Assembly (NCBI RefSeq): GCF_900106975.1
Contig: NZ_FNNU01000003.1
Coordinates: 636,258 to 700,257, forward strand
Reading direction: 5' to 3'
Origin: Pseudomonas kuykendallii
GTDB taxonomy: Bacteria > Pseudomonadota > Gammaproteobacteria > Pseudomonadales > Pseudomonadaceae
DNA: 64,000 nucleotides
The notes beneath the pieces were generated by a model. It ran no database searches. It was not told the origin of the DNA and saw only the letters and a program-made list of their open reading frames with translations. Made by a program: the position numbers and the translations under genes. This document shows positions 30,962 through 38,745 of the stretch, in pieces; positions within the stretch are counted from its first letter, which is position 1, and each line of letters starts with the position of its first letter.

Positions 30962-32235
30962 TCACCTCCAAAGGCGCGGCCGACGTAGAGCGCGCCGAAA
31001 ACAGTGGCGACGATCACGATCAGGTAGCTCAGATCGGATGCGAGGCTGCACAGGGGGTCGTAACTGATGGCGAACGTGCGTCCGCCACCGGTGCTCAGGG
31101 AAAAGGTTTTGGCGGTCGGGCAGCTCGAGGGGAGGAAGCGGGTTTTGCCTTCGATGAAGCTGGGCACCCGAACCTCATCGTCGGCACCCGGCTTGAATTT
31201 GTCGCCCTGCAGCTCGGCCTTGATCTGGTTCTTGTACTTGCCGTAGTCGTCCTGATCTTCGGTATGGCAGCGCAGCGCCTTTTCCTGGCGCAACGTGGCG
31301 CACTGCACAGCGTCGCCGGAACACTTAAGGTCGGAGCCGCACGCATCGCCGGATACGCTAGGCTTGTCATCGCCGCCGTCATCGCCTTCACCACTGCCTG
31401 TGCCACCATCCCCGCCACCAGAGCCGGATCCATCACCAGAGCCGGAGCCGGAGCCGTCACCAGAACCACCACCACTACCACCGCCAGAGCCTCCACCGCC
31501 GTTGCCGCCGTCATCATCACCGCCGTCATCGCCGTTGCCGCCATCACCGGGGTTATCAGGGTTGCTGGGCGTGCAAACCTCGCCGGTGGAGGGGTCGCAG
31601 ACGTGAGGCGGATTCGGAACGCAGACAGACCCACTCCAGGAGTAGCCCTCGCCGCATGAATCCTGATGAGGATTCGGGTCCTGCCCGGCTCCAGGGCCAC
31701 CAAGCGACGGTGTTCCTGTGTTGCCCTTCTCACCGGTGAAAGTGCCGATGCCCTGGCAATATCCAACGTTCGAACCATCATTCGCAGGCGAGCACGTAAA
31801 CGACGAGATACTTACTTGGCACCCTTCAATATTGCCTGTATCGCCAATGCCGCTTTGATTGCCGTTTGTTAGATATCCAGTTACAGACAAGCCCCAACTA
31901 ACGGATTCACCAGCCTTAGATGCGCACATGTTCGGAGCTGGAACACATTCGCCGGTTGCATCGTTATATGTGTCGTCAGCATTAGGGCAATTAGTGCCGG
32001 AGCGGCCAACAACCCATTCACCTCGCCCGTCAGGGAACTTGCAATAGAACGTCCCGTTAGGCTGTTTGACCGCGCTAACAGTCTGCCCAACTTGCGCAGA
32101 AACAGCGGCACAAGCAGCAGCGGGAGATGCGCCAGCACCCCAAACAGTACCGTTAAGAACGGCCTTCCACACATAGTTATCAGCGAATGAAGACGTAGAA
32201 AATAAAAGAACAAGTGCAAGAAGGATCGCCTGCAT
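30958..32235 (-). CDS. coaA: Adsorption protein CoaA (pIII-like)
   Basis: Tip protein of the virion, 425 aa, which binds the pilus and enters the next host. A signal peptide is at residues 1-18 (ends STSSFA). Cys-rich N-terminal domains follow, then a long linker made almost only of Gly, Ser and Asp (about residues 230-290). A C-terminal domain with paired cysteines ends in a membrane helix (LSYLIVIVATVFGALYVG). This is the pIII plan. ATG at 32235 is preferred over one five codons upstream because it begins the signal peptide. Confidence 0.88.
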   Translation of the reverse strand: MQAILLALVLLFSTSSFADNYVWKAVLNGTVWGAGASPAAACAAVSAQVGQTVSAVKQPNGTFYCKFPDGRGEWVVGRSGTNCPNADDTYNDATGECVPAPNMCASKAGESVSWGLSVTGYLTNGNQSGIGDTGNIEGCQVSISSFTCSPANDGSNVGYCQGIGTFTGEKGNTGTPSLGGPGAGQDPNPHQDSCGEGYSWSGSVCVPNPPHVCDPSTGEVCTPSNPDNPGDGGNGDDGGDDDGGNGGGGSGGGSGGGSGDGSGSGSGDGSGSGGGDGGTGSGEGDDGGDDKPSVSGDACGSDLKCSGDAVQCATLRQEKALRCHTEDQDDYGKYKNQIKAELQGDKFKPGADDEVRVPSFIEGKTRFLPSSCPTAKTFSLSTGGGRTFAISYDPLCSLASDLSYLIVIVATVFGALYVGRAFGGE

Positions 32236-32329
32236 ATTAGACCCGCCCAAAGAACAAGAGATAAAAGGCGAGTGAAGTCAGAATCAGAACGTAAACTTGA
32301 TAACTCATGGCGATATCCAGAAAAAGAAA

Positions 32330-32347
32330 ACCCCGCCGGAGCGGGGT
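32330..32347 (-). terminator. Terminator after the major coat gene
   Basis: On the minus strand, accccgc / gcggggt with a 4-base loop, followed by TTTTCTTTTT. It lies between coaB and coaA, so it would favour coat protein over tip protein mRNA. Confidence 0.85.
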
Positions 32348-32388
32348 CTACTTGCTTCGGCACGTATGAGGTGCAGGAACGGATGGCG

Positions 32389-32631
32389 TCACAGGGCGCG
32401 GCGCATGTACTTGAACGCCACGGCCGCCACGATCACGGCGAAAACCGCCCAGCCGATGGTGCCGACGTCGGTCTTGGCAGTATCGAGCGCCCCCGTGGCA
32501 TCGGCCGGAACAGCGGCATGTACTTGCGCGGCCAGCGCCAGGGAGCCGGCAGACACACCTGCAGCGAGACGACCAGCGCGCCGGCCGTAGGTGTAGGCGG
32601 CGTTTTTCAGTTGGGTTTGGAGTTGTTTCAT
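32389..32631 (-). CDS. coaB: Major coat protein CoaB (pVIII-like)
   Basis: Precursor of 80 aa. Residues 1-34 or so are a signal peptide with several Arg (YGRRAGRLAAGVSAGSLALA) that ends in AQVHA. The mature part is about 46 aa with an acidic start (AVPADATGALDTAKTD), a central membrane helix (GWAVFAVIVAAVAF) and a basic end (KYMRRAL) that contacts the DNA. This is the Pf coat plan. It is the most abundant virion protein, and a terminator follows the gene. Confidence 0.93.
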   Translation of the reverse strand: MKQLQTQLKNAAYTYGRRAGRLAAGVSAGSLALAAQVHAAVPADATGALDTAKTDVGTIGWAVFAVIVAAVAFKYMRRAL

Positions 32632-32647
32632 TGCGGTATACCTCGAA

Positions 32648-32863
32648 TCAAAGGAGTTTTTTCAGGACCAGAAAACCGAACACGATGGCGAACAACGTGA
32701 TGATGTCGCCGCGTAACTCGGCCACTTCGTCCCAACTAAGCGCAGTCCCGAATTGGGTCTGCATTTCCTCGCCGGTGATGCTTTGCAGCGTGCCCGCGCA
32801 GATGGATTCACCACCGGCACCGACCTGCCACGAGCCGTCACAGGCGAGGAAATTCATGCGCAC
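32648..32863 (-). CDS. Small phage protein with C-terminal membrane helix
   Basis: Protein of 71 aa. The N-terminal half holds two cysteines (FLACDGSW, SICAGTL); the C-terminal half is a membrane helix (IITLFAIVFGFLVLKKLL). It lies just before coaB in the place of PA0722. It may be a minor coat protein of the end that leaves the cell first, as gVII/gIX in Ff phages, but this is inference from place and shape. It overlaps the gene before it by 10 bases. Confidence 0.7.
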   Translation of the reverse strand: MRMNFLACDGSWQVGAGGESICAGTLQSITGEEMQTQFGTALSWDEVAELRGDIITLFAIVFGFLVLKKLL

Positions 32864-33042
32864 GCCCCGTGAGGCAGTGCGGCGATAATCGGAGTGGAGC
32901 TTTCCCAGCAGTCAGGGCAGACGGTGAAGTGAGGCGGCACCCTCATATCGGGCAACAAGTCAGATTGCGGAGCCGGTTGGCTATACAACTTGCCCATCGA
33001 AGCCCCGCAGCAGTTGCAGTACACCGCGTCGAGAAAGATCAC
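32854..33042 (-). CDS. Small Cys-rich phage protein
   Basis: Protein of 62 aa with two CxxC pairs (CNCCG and VCPDC) that could bind a metal ion. It lies between the ssDNA-binding protein and the small membrane protein genes. In Pf4 I recall that this place holds the pilus-blocking protein PfsE (PA0721), but this product is not hydrophobic and does not look like it. No function is assigned. Confidence 0.6.
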   Translation of the reverse strand: MIFLDAVYCNCCGASMGKLYSQPAPQSDLLPDMRVPPHFTVCPDCWESSTPIIAALPHGACA

Positions 33043-33056
33043 CGTCCACCCTCCTG

Positions 33057-33443
33057 TCAGGACTTGGCCGCGTCGCTGGCGGGTGCCTGCGGGTTGGCGC
33101 GGTTCGGTTGCTGACGCGGGGCGGGTTCGTCGTGGACGATGGCGACGATGACCTGTTTGTTTTCGATCCGGCCGTATTGGTCGCGGGTCGGGCGCACGGC
33201 GGTTTCGAACTTCATCTTCACCGGGCCTTGGTCGAAGTTGATTTGCTCGAGTACGGCCGGGTCGCAGTTGTAGCCGGTGAATTCGAAGCCACGGGCGTTG
33301 GGACGCTCTTTCGAGCCCTTCGGAATCGGCGAGAAGCCTTGCAGGCTGGCAAACACTTCGCCGGTGTCTTTCTTGGCGTACCAGTCGCTTTGAACGACGA
33401 GAATTTCCAGGGTGGCTTTTGCAGTCGGAATATCGAACATCAT
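33057..33443 (-). CDS. Phage ssDNA-binding protein (pV-like)
   Basis: Protein of 128 aa with an OB-fold-like core (KATLEILVVQSDWYAKKDTG, then VKMKFETAV, then NKQVIVAIV) and a disordered Pro/Gln/Ala tail. It matches the Pf gene V protein (PA0720) in size and place. It coats new phage single strands in the cytoplasm, stops their conversion to double strands, and hands them to the assembly machine. The product may start at Met1 or Met2. Confidence 0.85.
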   Translation of the reverse strand: MMFDIPTAKATLEILVVQSDWYAKKDTGEVFASLQGFSPIPKGSKERPNARGFEFTGYNCDPAVLEQINFDQGPVKMKFETAVRPTRDQYGRIENKQVIVAIVHDEPAPRQQPNRANPQAPASDAAKS

Positions 33444-33633
33444 GGTTTCGTACCTCGGTTTAATGCGCTTGGTTGCGCGGTCGGTTAATTAGCCGTGAAC
33501 TTTTCTGGCGAAATTTGGCGTGAGGAATCCCCCGCCCTTAACTCGGGCCGTTTCAAAGTTGCTGGCTGTCTTGCGTTACTTCGGTTGTTCCGGCGCGGCC
33601 GGTTGTTCTTTCACACCAAGGGCTTTGCCCTTG

Positions 33634-33909
33634 TCATCCCACTCTTGCCGCCGAGGGCTCAGGAGCGCGGGGCGGTGGAGCTGCCCCACTCTCCAGAGCT
33701 GAGGCTGTATCGGGTCGGGGTGGGTCAAGGGTTCGCTTCGCCCGGCGCTCCGTTCGACTGGACGATGAAGCCTGTCCAGACGAGCCGGTACGGCGGCCCC
33801 TGACCTCATCGGGCTTGGGGGCGCCTTCACCAGGGAGCAGCAGCACCAGCAGCCAACCCGTGAACGCCAGGGCAAAAAAGAGCGGGTCGGGGATTTCGAT
33901 TGGTGGCAT
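33634..33909 (-). CDS. Hypothetical phage membrane protein
   Basis: Protein of 91 aa. One membrane helix is at residues 8-26 (PLFFALAFTGWLLVLLLPG); the rest is charged, rich in Ser, Arg and Pro, and probably disordered. The ribosome-binding site is weak. It lies upstream of the ssDNA-binding gene in the early part of the phage. I do not recognise it. The 190 bases between it and the next gene hold no clear gene. Confidence 0.45.
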   Translation of the reverse strand: MPPIEIPDPLFFALAFTGWLLVLLLPGEGAPKPDEVRGRRTGSSGQASSSSRTERRAKRTLDPPRPDTASALESGAAPPPRAPEPSAARVG

Positions 33910-33959
33910 GAGCTAATTCTCGACATCCGTTGATGCCCTGCTACCGGCAGGGCGGCGGG

Positions 33960-34163
33960 TTAGTAGCGGGCGGGCTGCGGAAACGGGAAATCGATCAGGT
34001 CGGAAATATCAAAGCGGTCGCTACCGCCGCCGAAGTAAGTGACGAAGAACCCTTCTTGCATGTGGCAAGTGACATCCACGATGCGGTGTTCGCCACTGCT
34101 GGCAACGATCACGTCACCCTGCACCAGACCGCTCGCTTCTTTGCCTGTAATCATGCGTTCCAT
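33960..34163 (-). CDS. Hypothetical small phage protein
   Basis: Protein of 67 aa (starts MERMITGKEASGLVQGDVIV) that looks like a compact beta-rich fold with one cysteine and one histidine. It is preceded by a good ribosome-binding site (gaggaaagg). It lies in the early small-gene cluster of the Pf core. No function is assigned. Confidence 0.6.
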   Translation of the reverse strand: MERMITGKEASGLVQGDVIVASSGEHRIVDVTCHMQEGFFVTYFGGGSDRFDISDLIDFPFPQPARY

Positions 34164-34209
34164 ATCCTTTCCTCTTGAGTGGTTGCCGGCAGGGCGGTGG
34201 GTTCAGGAC

Positions 34210-34506
34210 TCACGGCTCCAACTCGAACGGCTCGTGCACCGGAACGAAAGGCGTCGGCTTGCCGCTGTCGTAAACAACGTTCCAGAACTTCGGGGGACGC
34301 TTGGACGGCGTGTGTTTGGCGCAGAACGAGGCCGTCTGGCAGTACCACCGGCCATCGACCTGATACGGCTCGCCACGGGGCGTGCAGTCGGGACAGGGTG
34401 TGGACGGGGAGGCGGCGTGGTGCCGAAAAGCGGCTTTTGACCAGCACACAGAGCAGGAGCAGTCCGGTGCGTGGGTGATCCGCAGATAGCTGACGAGGGT
34501 GACCAT
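34210..34506 (-). CDS. Small phage protein with zinc-binding Cys pairs
   Basis: Protein of 98 aa with CSCSVC, CPDC and a later WYCQTASFC segment, suggesting a zinc-ribbon-like fold. A strong ribosome-binding site (agggagggg) lies just upstream of the ATG at 34506, which selects this frame over a longer overlapping one. It sits between the ribbon-helix-helix gene and the small gene before the coat block. Function is unknown; nucleic-acid binding is a guess from the cysteines. Confidence 0.6.
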   Translation of the reverse strand: MVTLVSYLRITHAPDCSCSVCWSKAAFRHHAASPSTPCPDCTPRGEPYQVDGRWYCQTASFCAKHTPSKRPPKFWNVVYDSGKPTPFVPVHEPFELEP

Positions 34507-34545
34507 AGGTCATGCCCCTCCCTGGCTTATCGGAGTGCACGTAGA

Positions 34546-34743
34546 TCATGCCGAGCGCTCCTGTGAAACCAACGCGGGCGCGGTGGTTAAGGTCTCAGCC
34601 GGTTGTTCCTGGGCGAAGCTCGCCGTAAGGCGGAAAACCAGTTCGGCATTTATGGATCGGTGAGCCAGCCATGCGGCTTTCTCGACCTGGGTGCGGAGTT
34701 CCGCTGGCATGCGCAGCTTGAACTGGTGGTCTGCCCTACTCAT
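34546..34743 (-). CDS. Arc-like ribbon-helix-helix protein
   Basis: DNA-binding protein of 65 aa. The ribbon strand is DHQFKLRMPAELRTQVEKAA, and the helix carrying the turn is RSINAELVFRLTASF. This is the Arc/MetJ family, which binds operators as dimers. The start at 34743 overlaps the excisionase stop by 8 bases, so the two are made together. It probably adjusts early phage transcription. Confidence 0.78.
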   Translation of the reverse strand: MSRADHQFKLRMPAELRTQVEKAAWLAHRSINAELVFRLTASFAQEQPAETLTTAPALVSQERSA

Positions 34744-35008
34744 CGGAGTAATCCCCCGCGCAGAACACCGTTTTGCCCCGGTCGAGGTCACGACGGAGGC
34801 GGTGCAGGTTGATGACGCGGCGGCGGCCGATCTTCACGGTCGGGACGGTGTGCGACTCGACCCAGCCGCGCACAACGTCAGGCGTTACGTCGTCGATGCC
34901 GATCATTTCGGCCAGGACTATTTGCGAACAGAACGGTGCATCCCTGAAATCGGTAACCCGCTCTGCGTTTCCCTCTACGGTGAGCCCTACTACACCAGAC
35001 TGCTCCAT
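34736..35008 (-). CDS. Excisionase-like winged-helix protein
   Basis: Protein of 90 aa. The core DVTPDVVRGWVESHTVPTVK, followed by IGRRRVINLHRLRRDL, is the winged-helix signature of Xis/MerR-type excisionases that also serve as activators. It is the first gene of the phage's leftward operon and diverges from the repressor gene across 118 bases. In Pf4 the same arrangement (XisF against repressor Pf4r) decides between lysogeny and excision; here that is inference by homology. Confidence 0.75.
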   Translation of the reverse strand: MEQSGVVGLTVEGNAERVTDFRDAPFCSQIVLAEMIGIDDVTPDVVRGWVESHTVPTVKIGRRRVINLHRLRRDLDRGKTVFCAGDYSDE

Positions 35009-35044
35009 GGTTTTGTCCTATACTCGTCCAAAAATTCGACCCAG

Positions 35045-35121
35045 ATACTTGAGTCAACATACTTGAACAAAGCATATGAATCGCACCCTCAAAATTCAAA
35101 CTATTTGATCAAAATACTTAT
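35045..35121. promoter_or_regulatory. Repeated operator-like sites in the xis/repressor gap
   Basis: The AT-rich 118-base gap holds atacttga at 35045 and 35059 (14-base spacing) and the related atacttat at 35114, plus a palindrome tttgatcaaa at 35104-35113. The repeats overlap where both divergent promoters must lie, so they are candidate repressor and excisionase binding sites. Confidence 0.5.
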
Positions 35122-35126
35122 ACAAA

Positions 35127-35399
35127 ATGGGCACAATAAACGAGCGTGTTAGAACGGTTGCCTCTATGGCTGGCATGGATCGGCTGGTGAGGGAGACACC
35201 GATAGGCTCGAATCGGTGGAGGACGGTGCTCTATAACAAGGACGTGCGAATCAGTACGGATGAAATTGAAGCGTTAGGCGCCTTGTATCCGAGTTATCGA
35301 TGGTGGATGGTCAGCGGCGAGATAGCCCCGGAGATAGGCCAGACGAGCCCTGAATTCGACGAAGCCAACCGAAACTTGGCCAATCCAAACGCGAGATAG
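35127..35399 (+). CDS. Phage repressor (Pf4r-like)
   Basis: Protein of 90 aa on the strand opposite to the phage operon. The helix-turn-helix-like part is about residues 5-50, and DVRISTDEIEALGALYPSYR with WWMVSGEIAPE resembles the repressor C proteins of Pf phages. It would hold the excisionase promoter silent and give immunity against related phages. Position and divergence are as in Pf4. The next gene is in the opposite direction 111 bases on. Confidence 0.72.
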   Translation: MGTINERVRTVASMAGMDRLVRETPIGSNRWRTVLYNKDVRISTDEIEALGALYPSYRWWMVSGEIAPEIGQTSPEFDEANRNLANPNAR

Positions 35400-35510
35400 C
35401 GATCACCCAGGAAGTAGCTAGGCGCTGGTACGCCCGAGTTGGCAAGAATTGAATATGGGCCAGATACCGAGAGAGTCGATAGCTGGCCTCTAAGTCGATA
35501 GCGGAACGAT

Positions 35511-36431
35511 CTAGCGATTGAAGTAGCCGTGAATATTTCTAGCTGCGTCATAATGTTCACGAAGCTTTAATAGAAGATTCCTCATCTCCTCAGGCCCCCA
35601 AACTTTTTGCTTTCTGTCTTGAAAAACAGGGATCCCTTGTATATTGGTTGTTCGTGCATGTGCGAATTCGATTCTATGTTGATTGATCTCGTCTGCAAAT
35701 CTAGAGATCACTTGATGGCAGTTAAGGCTAAGATTACTACCGTCTTCGTCAAGTAGCTTTAGAAGGAAGTCTACTTTAACGCGTAAGTTTAATTTTTTAA
35801 CGATTTTTTCGGTAGACATTGTCTTTAAACGAGGTATGTTGACGTTTTGAAGTTCATCTATATATTCTTGAAGTGATTCTTCCGCCATGAGTCTTATTTC
35901 GTCTATCGAAGGACTACCCTTGGATCTAACTATGGCGTTGATAGTGTCTTCAAAAAGCCCCTCGAGCTCCCCAACAGATCCAACAACAAGACCCCTCATA
36001 TAGTTGGGATGAACAACACGCCTTATGGCGTTCTGAGCTAATGAAAAGACTTCATGAGCAAGGGAGTGGCGTTGCATACAATAAACCCCATCGACTTTTT
36101 GCTCGTAAAGTTTCTTGCGGAGTTCTTCATCTGGAGCAGAACTATAAAAGGCCATATCGCCATAGGTTTGGCTTCTGATACGTTTAGTAAGTATATGTCC
36201 ATACTTACCTTTTCCTGCGCCTAGATCATAATCAACCATTATGAGGTCATATGGAGAGTGCTTTCTGAGAGAGTCTGTAAGCGACTGCACACTTTCATCA
36301 TCGAATTTATCGAACCAGGTTATGTTCGCATGTAGGCCGACACTATAAAGGCGACCTTCGAGGTTCTTGACAACACCACTTAATTCTTCTTTTTGGTCAT
36401 CAAGCCAGAGTATGCAGTAAGTTGCGTCCAT
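35511..36431 (-). CDS. Receiver-domain protein with HEPN-like C-terminal domain
   Basis: Protein of 306 aa. Residues 5-125 are a receiver domain: acidic pair D11-D12 in ILWLDDQ, probable phosphorylated D67 in LIMVDYDLG, Ser97/98 in FYSSAP; the usual lysine is not evident (YCMQRH). Residues about 145-300 are helical. The segment HRIEFAHAR holds R253-x4-H258, the catalytic motif of HEPN RNases, with the expected helices before it. I infer a phosphorylation-controlled RNase. The ATG at 36431 is one base after the kinase stop (an in-frame upstream start is less likely), so the two are coupled. The DNA is AT-rich compared with the chromosome. Confidence 0.7.
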   Translation of the reverse strand: MDATYCILWLDDQKEELSGVVKNLEGRLYSVGLHANITWFDKFDDESVQSLTDSLRKHSPYDLIMVDYDLGAGKGKYGHILTKRIRSQTYGDMAFYSSAPDEELRKKLYEQKVDGVYCMQRHSLAHEVFSLAQNAIRRVVHPNYMRGLVVGSVGELEGLFEDTINAIVRSKGSPSIDEIRLMAEESLQEYIDELQNVNIPRLKTMSTEKIVKKLNLRVKVDFLLKLLDEDGSNLSLNCHQVISRFADEINQHRIEFAHARTTNIQGIPVFQDRKQKVWGPEEMRNLLLKLREHYDAARNIHGYFNR

Positions 36432-36432
36432 A

Positions 36433-38745
36433 TCAGTTATACACCTTGATCTCGAAAGTCGTCCCGTTATAGCTGGTTTCAATCAGGTTGATGTTTCCAT
36501 TTATGTTTTGTAGCAGTTGGCGAACGTTGTAGAGACCGAGGCCAGAACCACTAGTTGTTGTTACGCCTTTGTCAAATATAGACTCATGGTTGGGGATGTC
36601 GTGAGGTACACCCGAACCATTGTCTTTTAATACAATTGAAAGGACGTTCGCTTGATGTTTGCTTATCGTTACATCGATAGAAGATGCCGAGGCCTTAATG
36701 GCGTTGTCAATCAAGTTGTCGATGATAATTGATACTTCAATGGGCTTGAATTGTATTTTGAAGTCGCGAGCGGTTCTGGTTGTTTTTATAGAGACTTTGC
36801 TTTTATAAACCTTGCATACTTTGTCTATGTATTGTTCGATGTAAAGGGCAAGGTCTTCATTGATTGAATTGGAGTCGAGTTTGAAGTTCGCTTTGGTTGC
36901 AAATCTAGAAGCGGCAATCACCTGCTGATTAAGTAAAAGCAAATTCTCAAGGGTTTCAGACATGTCATTGACCGTCATCTGACCTTTGTTGTTTATCGAG
37001 AATAAGCCGGCTTCAATTAGATTTATTGCATTGCTGGCGTAAATAATGACCTGATGATGAAGGCTCTCTAGTACATCTTTATCATGGCTTTGAAGCGAGG
37101 TTAGGAAAAGATTTCTATCTTGCTCAATCTTTAGGGCTTGCTCGGCTTTTACTGCTGCTTCTTCAGCCTTGCGGCGTTCTGCTCGTTCTTTTTCTGCATA
37201 CTGAACAGCTTCGGCTTCTGCCTTAAGCATCTCTTGATATCGAGATTTGGCAGTTTTAGCCTCCTCAAGGAGCTGTGTGTTTCCCGTTTTCTCAGCAATG
37301 TTAGATAAGTTATCTATTGTTCTGTCAAAGTCTTTAGTTTTGCTATCGATGATTGAGAGAAAATCATCGGCGAAGTAATCAACCGTAATGCCCGGGGTGC
37401 TAGTTAGCTTGCTGATTACTTCAATAATTTTTGATCTTACTTCATCTCTGGTAAGATGGTCTGAGTCAACTAAATCTGTGTCATATTTGATTCGCCAGCT
37501 CACTCCAACAACATAGTTCTCTAGTCGCATTAGGCACTTTCGCCAAAATGCTTCTTTCAGTTGGAGGTAGGCAGATGTTTCTATGAGACCCTTGTCCCGG
37601 CTGGAAGATTCTTTAAACTTTGAATCATCGCCGTATACATCTATTTTTCCTAGAATGTCACGTGTGCCGAGATAGCGTGAGTAACCTTGCTGCTTTCTCC
37701 TATCAATACCAAAGCTATCATCCGTCTCCTCTCCGACAGGATATACTCTGAATCCATTCTTAAAGAGAAAAACCGAGCCAAAGGAAACAGAGTTAACGCC
37801 CATTCTTCGAGCGAAGGTCGATTTTGCCGATCGGTTTAAATAAAATATATTGCACTCAAATCCAGAGTCATCTAGATATTTGTATTCATTCGACTCAGAG
37901 ATTTTATATATCACTTTCCCGCGGTCAACGAGCTCAGTAACGATCTGTCCTTGAGATATAGATGTCTTTAACCAGGTGGTTTTCTCCTGAAGCGTATGGA
38001 ATATGAAGTTATCTACGGGGCCATTAATAATTTCATTCGGGTGGGGTTCTTCGGATTCGTTGAGAATGCGTTCGTCTTCAGCTTTCTCGCTTTCGGCGTA
38101 GATGTGTACAGAGAAATTTTCTTTATGGGAGCCGAATGGGTTAATTAGTTTGGCGAGAGAGGATTTAAGCTCTTTTAGTTTCGCTCTGTCCCAAACCTCT
38201 CTTAGAAATCCAATTTCTAAAACTGTTCCGCTATCAAAGCTAAAAGATATGTGTGACGGAAGTACGAAGTTTTGTGTTGCTGTATGCTTTATATCTATGT
38301 TTACGAAGTCTTCTTTGGACGATCTTTCAAAGTCTGCCCAGACAACTTCTAGTCGATTAATTTCATCGTCATCTGCGGTTTTAGTCTGTAAGAGCAAAAG
38401 CTCTCCGAGCCTATCGCAAGAGAAGCGGCCTACACCTTTGCTGCCAGCATATCTTTTAGTAGAAATAGATTCGCGATAATCTGACCTGGAGTCATCTTCG
38501 GTTCCGTCTTGCTTGGCGGAGTAAGCAACAAAAAGCCACTTATTTATTAAGTCGCTGTAAGACATCCCTTTGCCGTTATCGATAATAAATATACAGCTGT
38601 CAGTGAAGTGTATATTTACCTCAGAGGCTCCGGCATCATAAGAGTTTTTAACTAACTCAAAAACCGCAACAAAGTCATCTGTAATCAAATCGCGTCCAAT
38701 AATGGACTTGAGGTGAGAGCTAACACGAAAATTAAGAGCCTGCAT
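36433..38745 (-). CDS. Kinase-like protein with two GHKL ATPase domains
   Basis: Protein of 770 aa. The N-terminal GHKL domain is of the Hsp90/MutL/MORC type: ELVKNSYDAGASEV, IIDNGKGM and GSKGVGRFSCDRLG. A middle domain and a long coiled coil (about 505-560, EKERAERRKAEEAAVKAEQ) follow. Next is a histidine-kinase core with a likely phospho-acceptor helix VLESLHHQVIIYA, N-box NLIDNAIKAS, G1 DNGSGVP and G2 GSGLGLYNV. Both ATP sites look intact. It has no membrane segment, so it senses something inside the cell. The start overlaps the methyltransferase gene; GTG at 38757 is an alternative. It probably phosphorylates the receiver protein encoded next. Confidence 0.82.
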   Translation of the reverse strand: MQALNFRVSSHLKSIIGRDLITDDFVAVFELVKNSYDAGASEVNIHFTDSCIFIIDNGKGMSYSDLINKWLFVAYSAKQDGTEDDSRSDYRESISTKRYAGSKGVGRFSCDRLGELLLLQTKTADDDEINRLEVVWADFERSSKEDFVNIDIKHTATQNFVLPSHISFSFDSGTVLEIGFLREVWDRAKLKELKSSLAKLINPFGSHKENFSVHIYAESEKAEDERILNESEEPHPNEIINGPVDNFIFHTLQEKTTWLKTSISQGQIVTELVDRGKVIYKISESNEYKYLDDSGFECNIFYLNRSAKSTFARRMGVNSVSFGSVFLFKNGFRVYPVGEETDDSFGIDRRKQQGYSRYLGTRDILGKIDVYGDDSKFKESSSRDKGLIETSAYLQLKEAFWRKCLMRLENYVVGVSWRIKYDTDLVDSDHLTRDEVRSKIIEVISKLTSTPGITVDYFADDFLSIIDSKTKDFDRTIDNLSNIAEKTGNTQLLEEAKTAKSRYQEMLKAEAEAVQYAEKERAERRKAEEAAVKAEQALKIEQDRNLFLTSLQSHDKDVLESLHHQVIIYASNAINLIEAGLFSINNKGQMTVNDMSETLENLLLLNQQVIAASRFATKANFKLDSNSINEDLALYIEQYIDKVCKVYKSKVSIKTTRTARDFKIQFKPIEVSIIIDNLIDNAIKASASSIDVTISKHQANVLSIVLKDNGSGVPHDIPNHESIFDKGVTTTSGSGLGLYNVRQLLQNINGNINLIETSYNGTTFEIKVYN

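Noticed and set aside
31370..31560. CRISPR-like array suggested by repeated ccaccatc/accagagcc units
   Set aside because: The repeats are codon-level repeats (Gly-Ser-Asp) inside the tip protein gene, with no constant spacer length.
31264..31659. Plus-strand frames opposite the tip protein linker
   Set aside because: They mirror the Gly/Ser/Asp repeat and read as Pro- or Thr/Ala-rich repeats.
34151..34549. Longer frame overlapping the zinc-Cys phage protein
   Set aside because: The alternative frame at 34210-34506 has a strong ribosome-binding site and paired cysteines; this one has neither.
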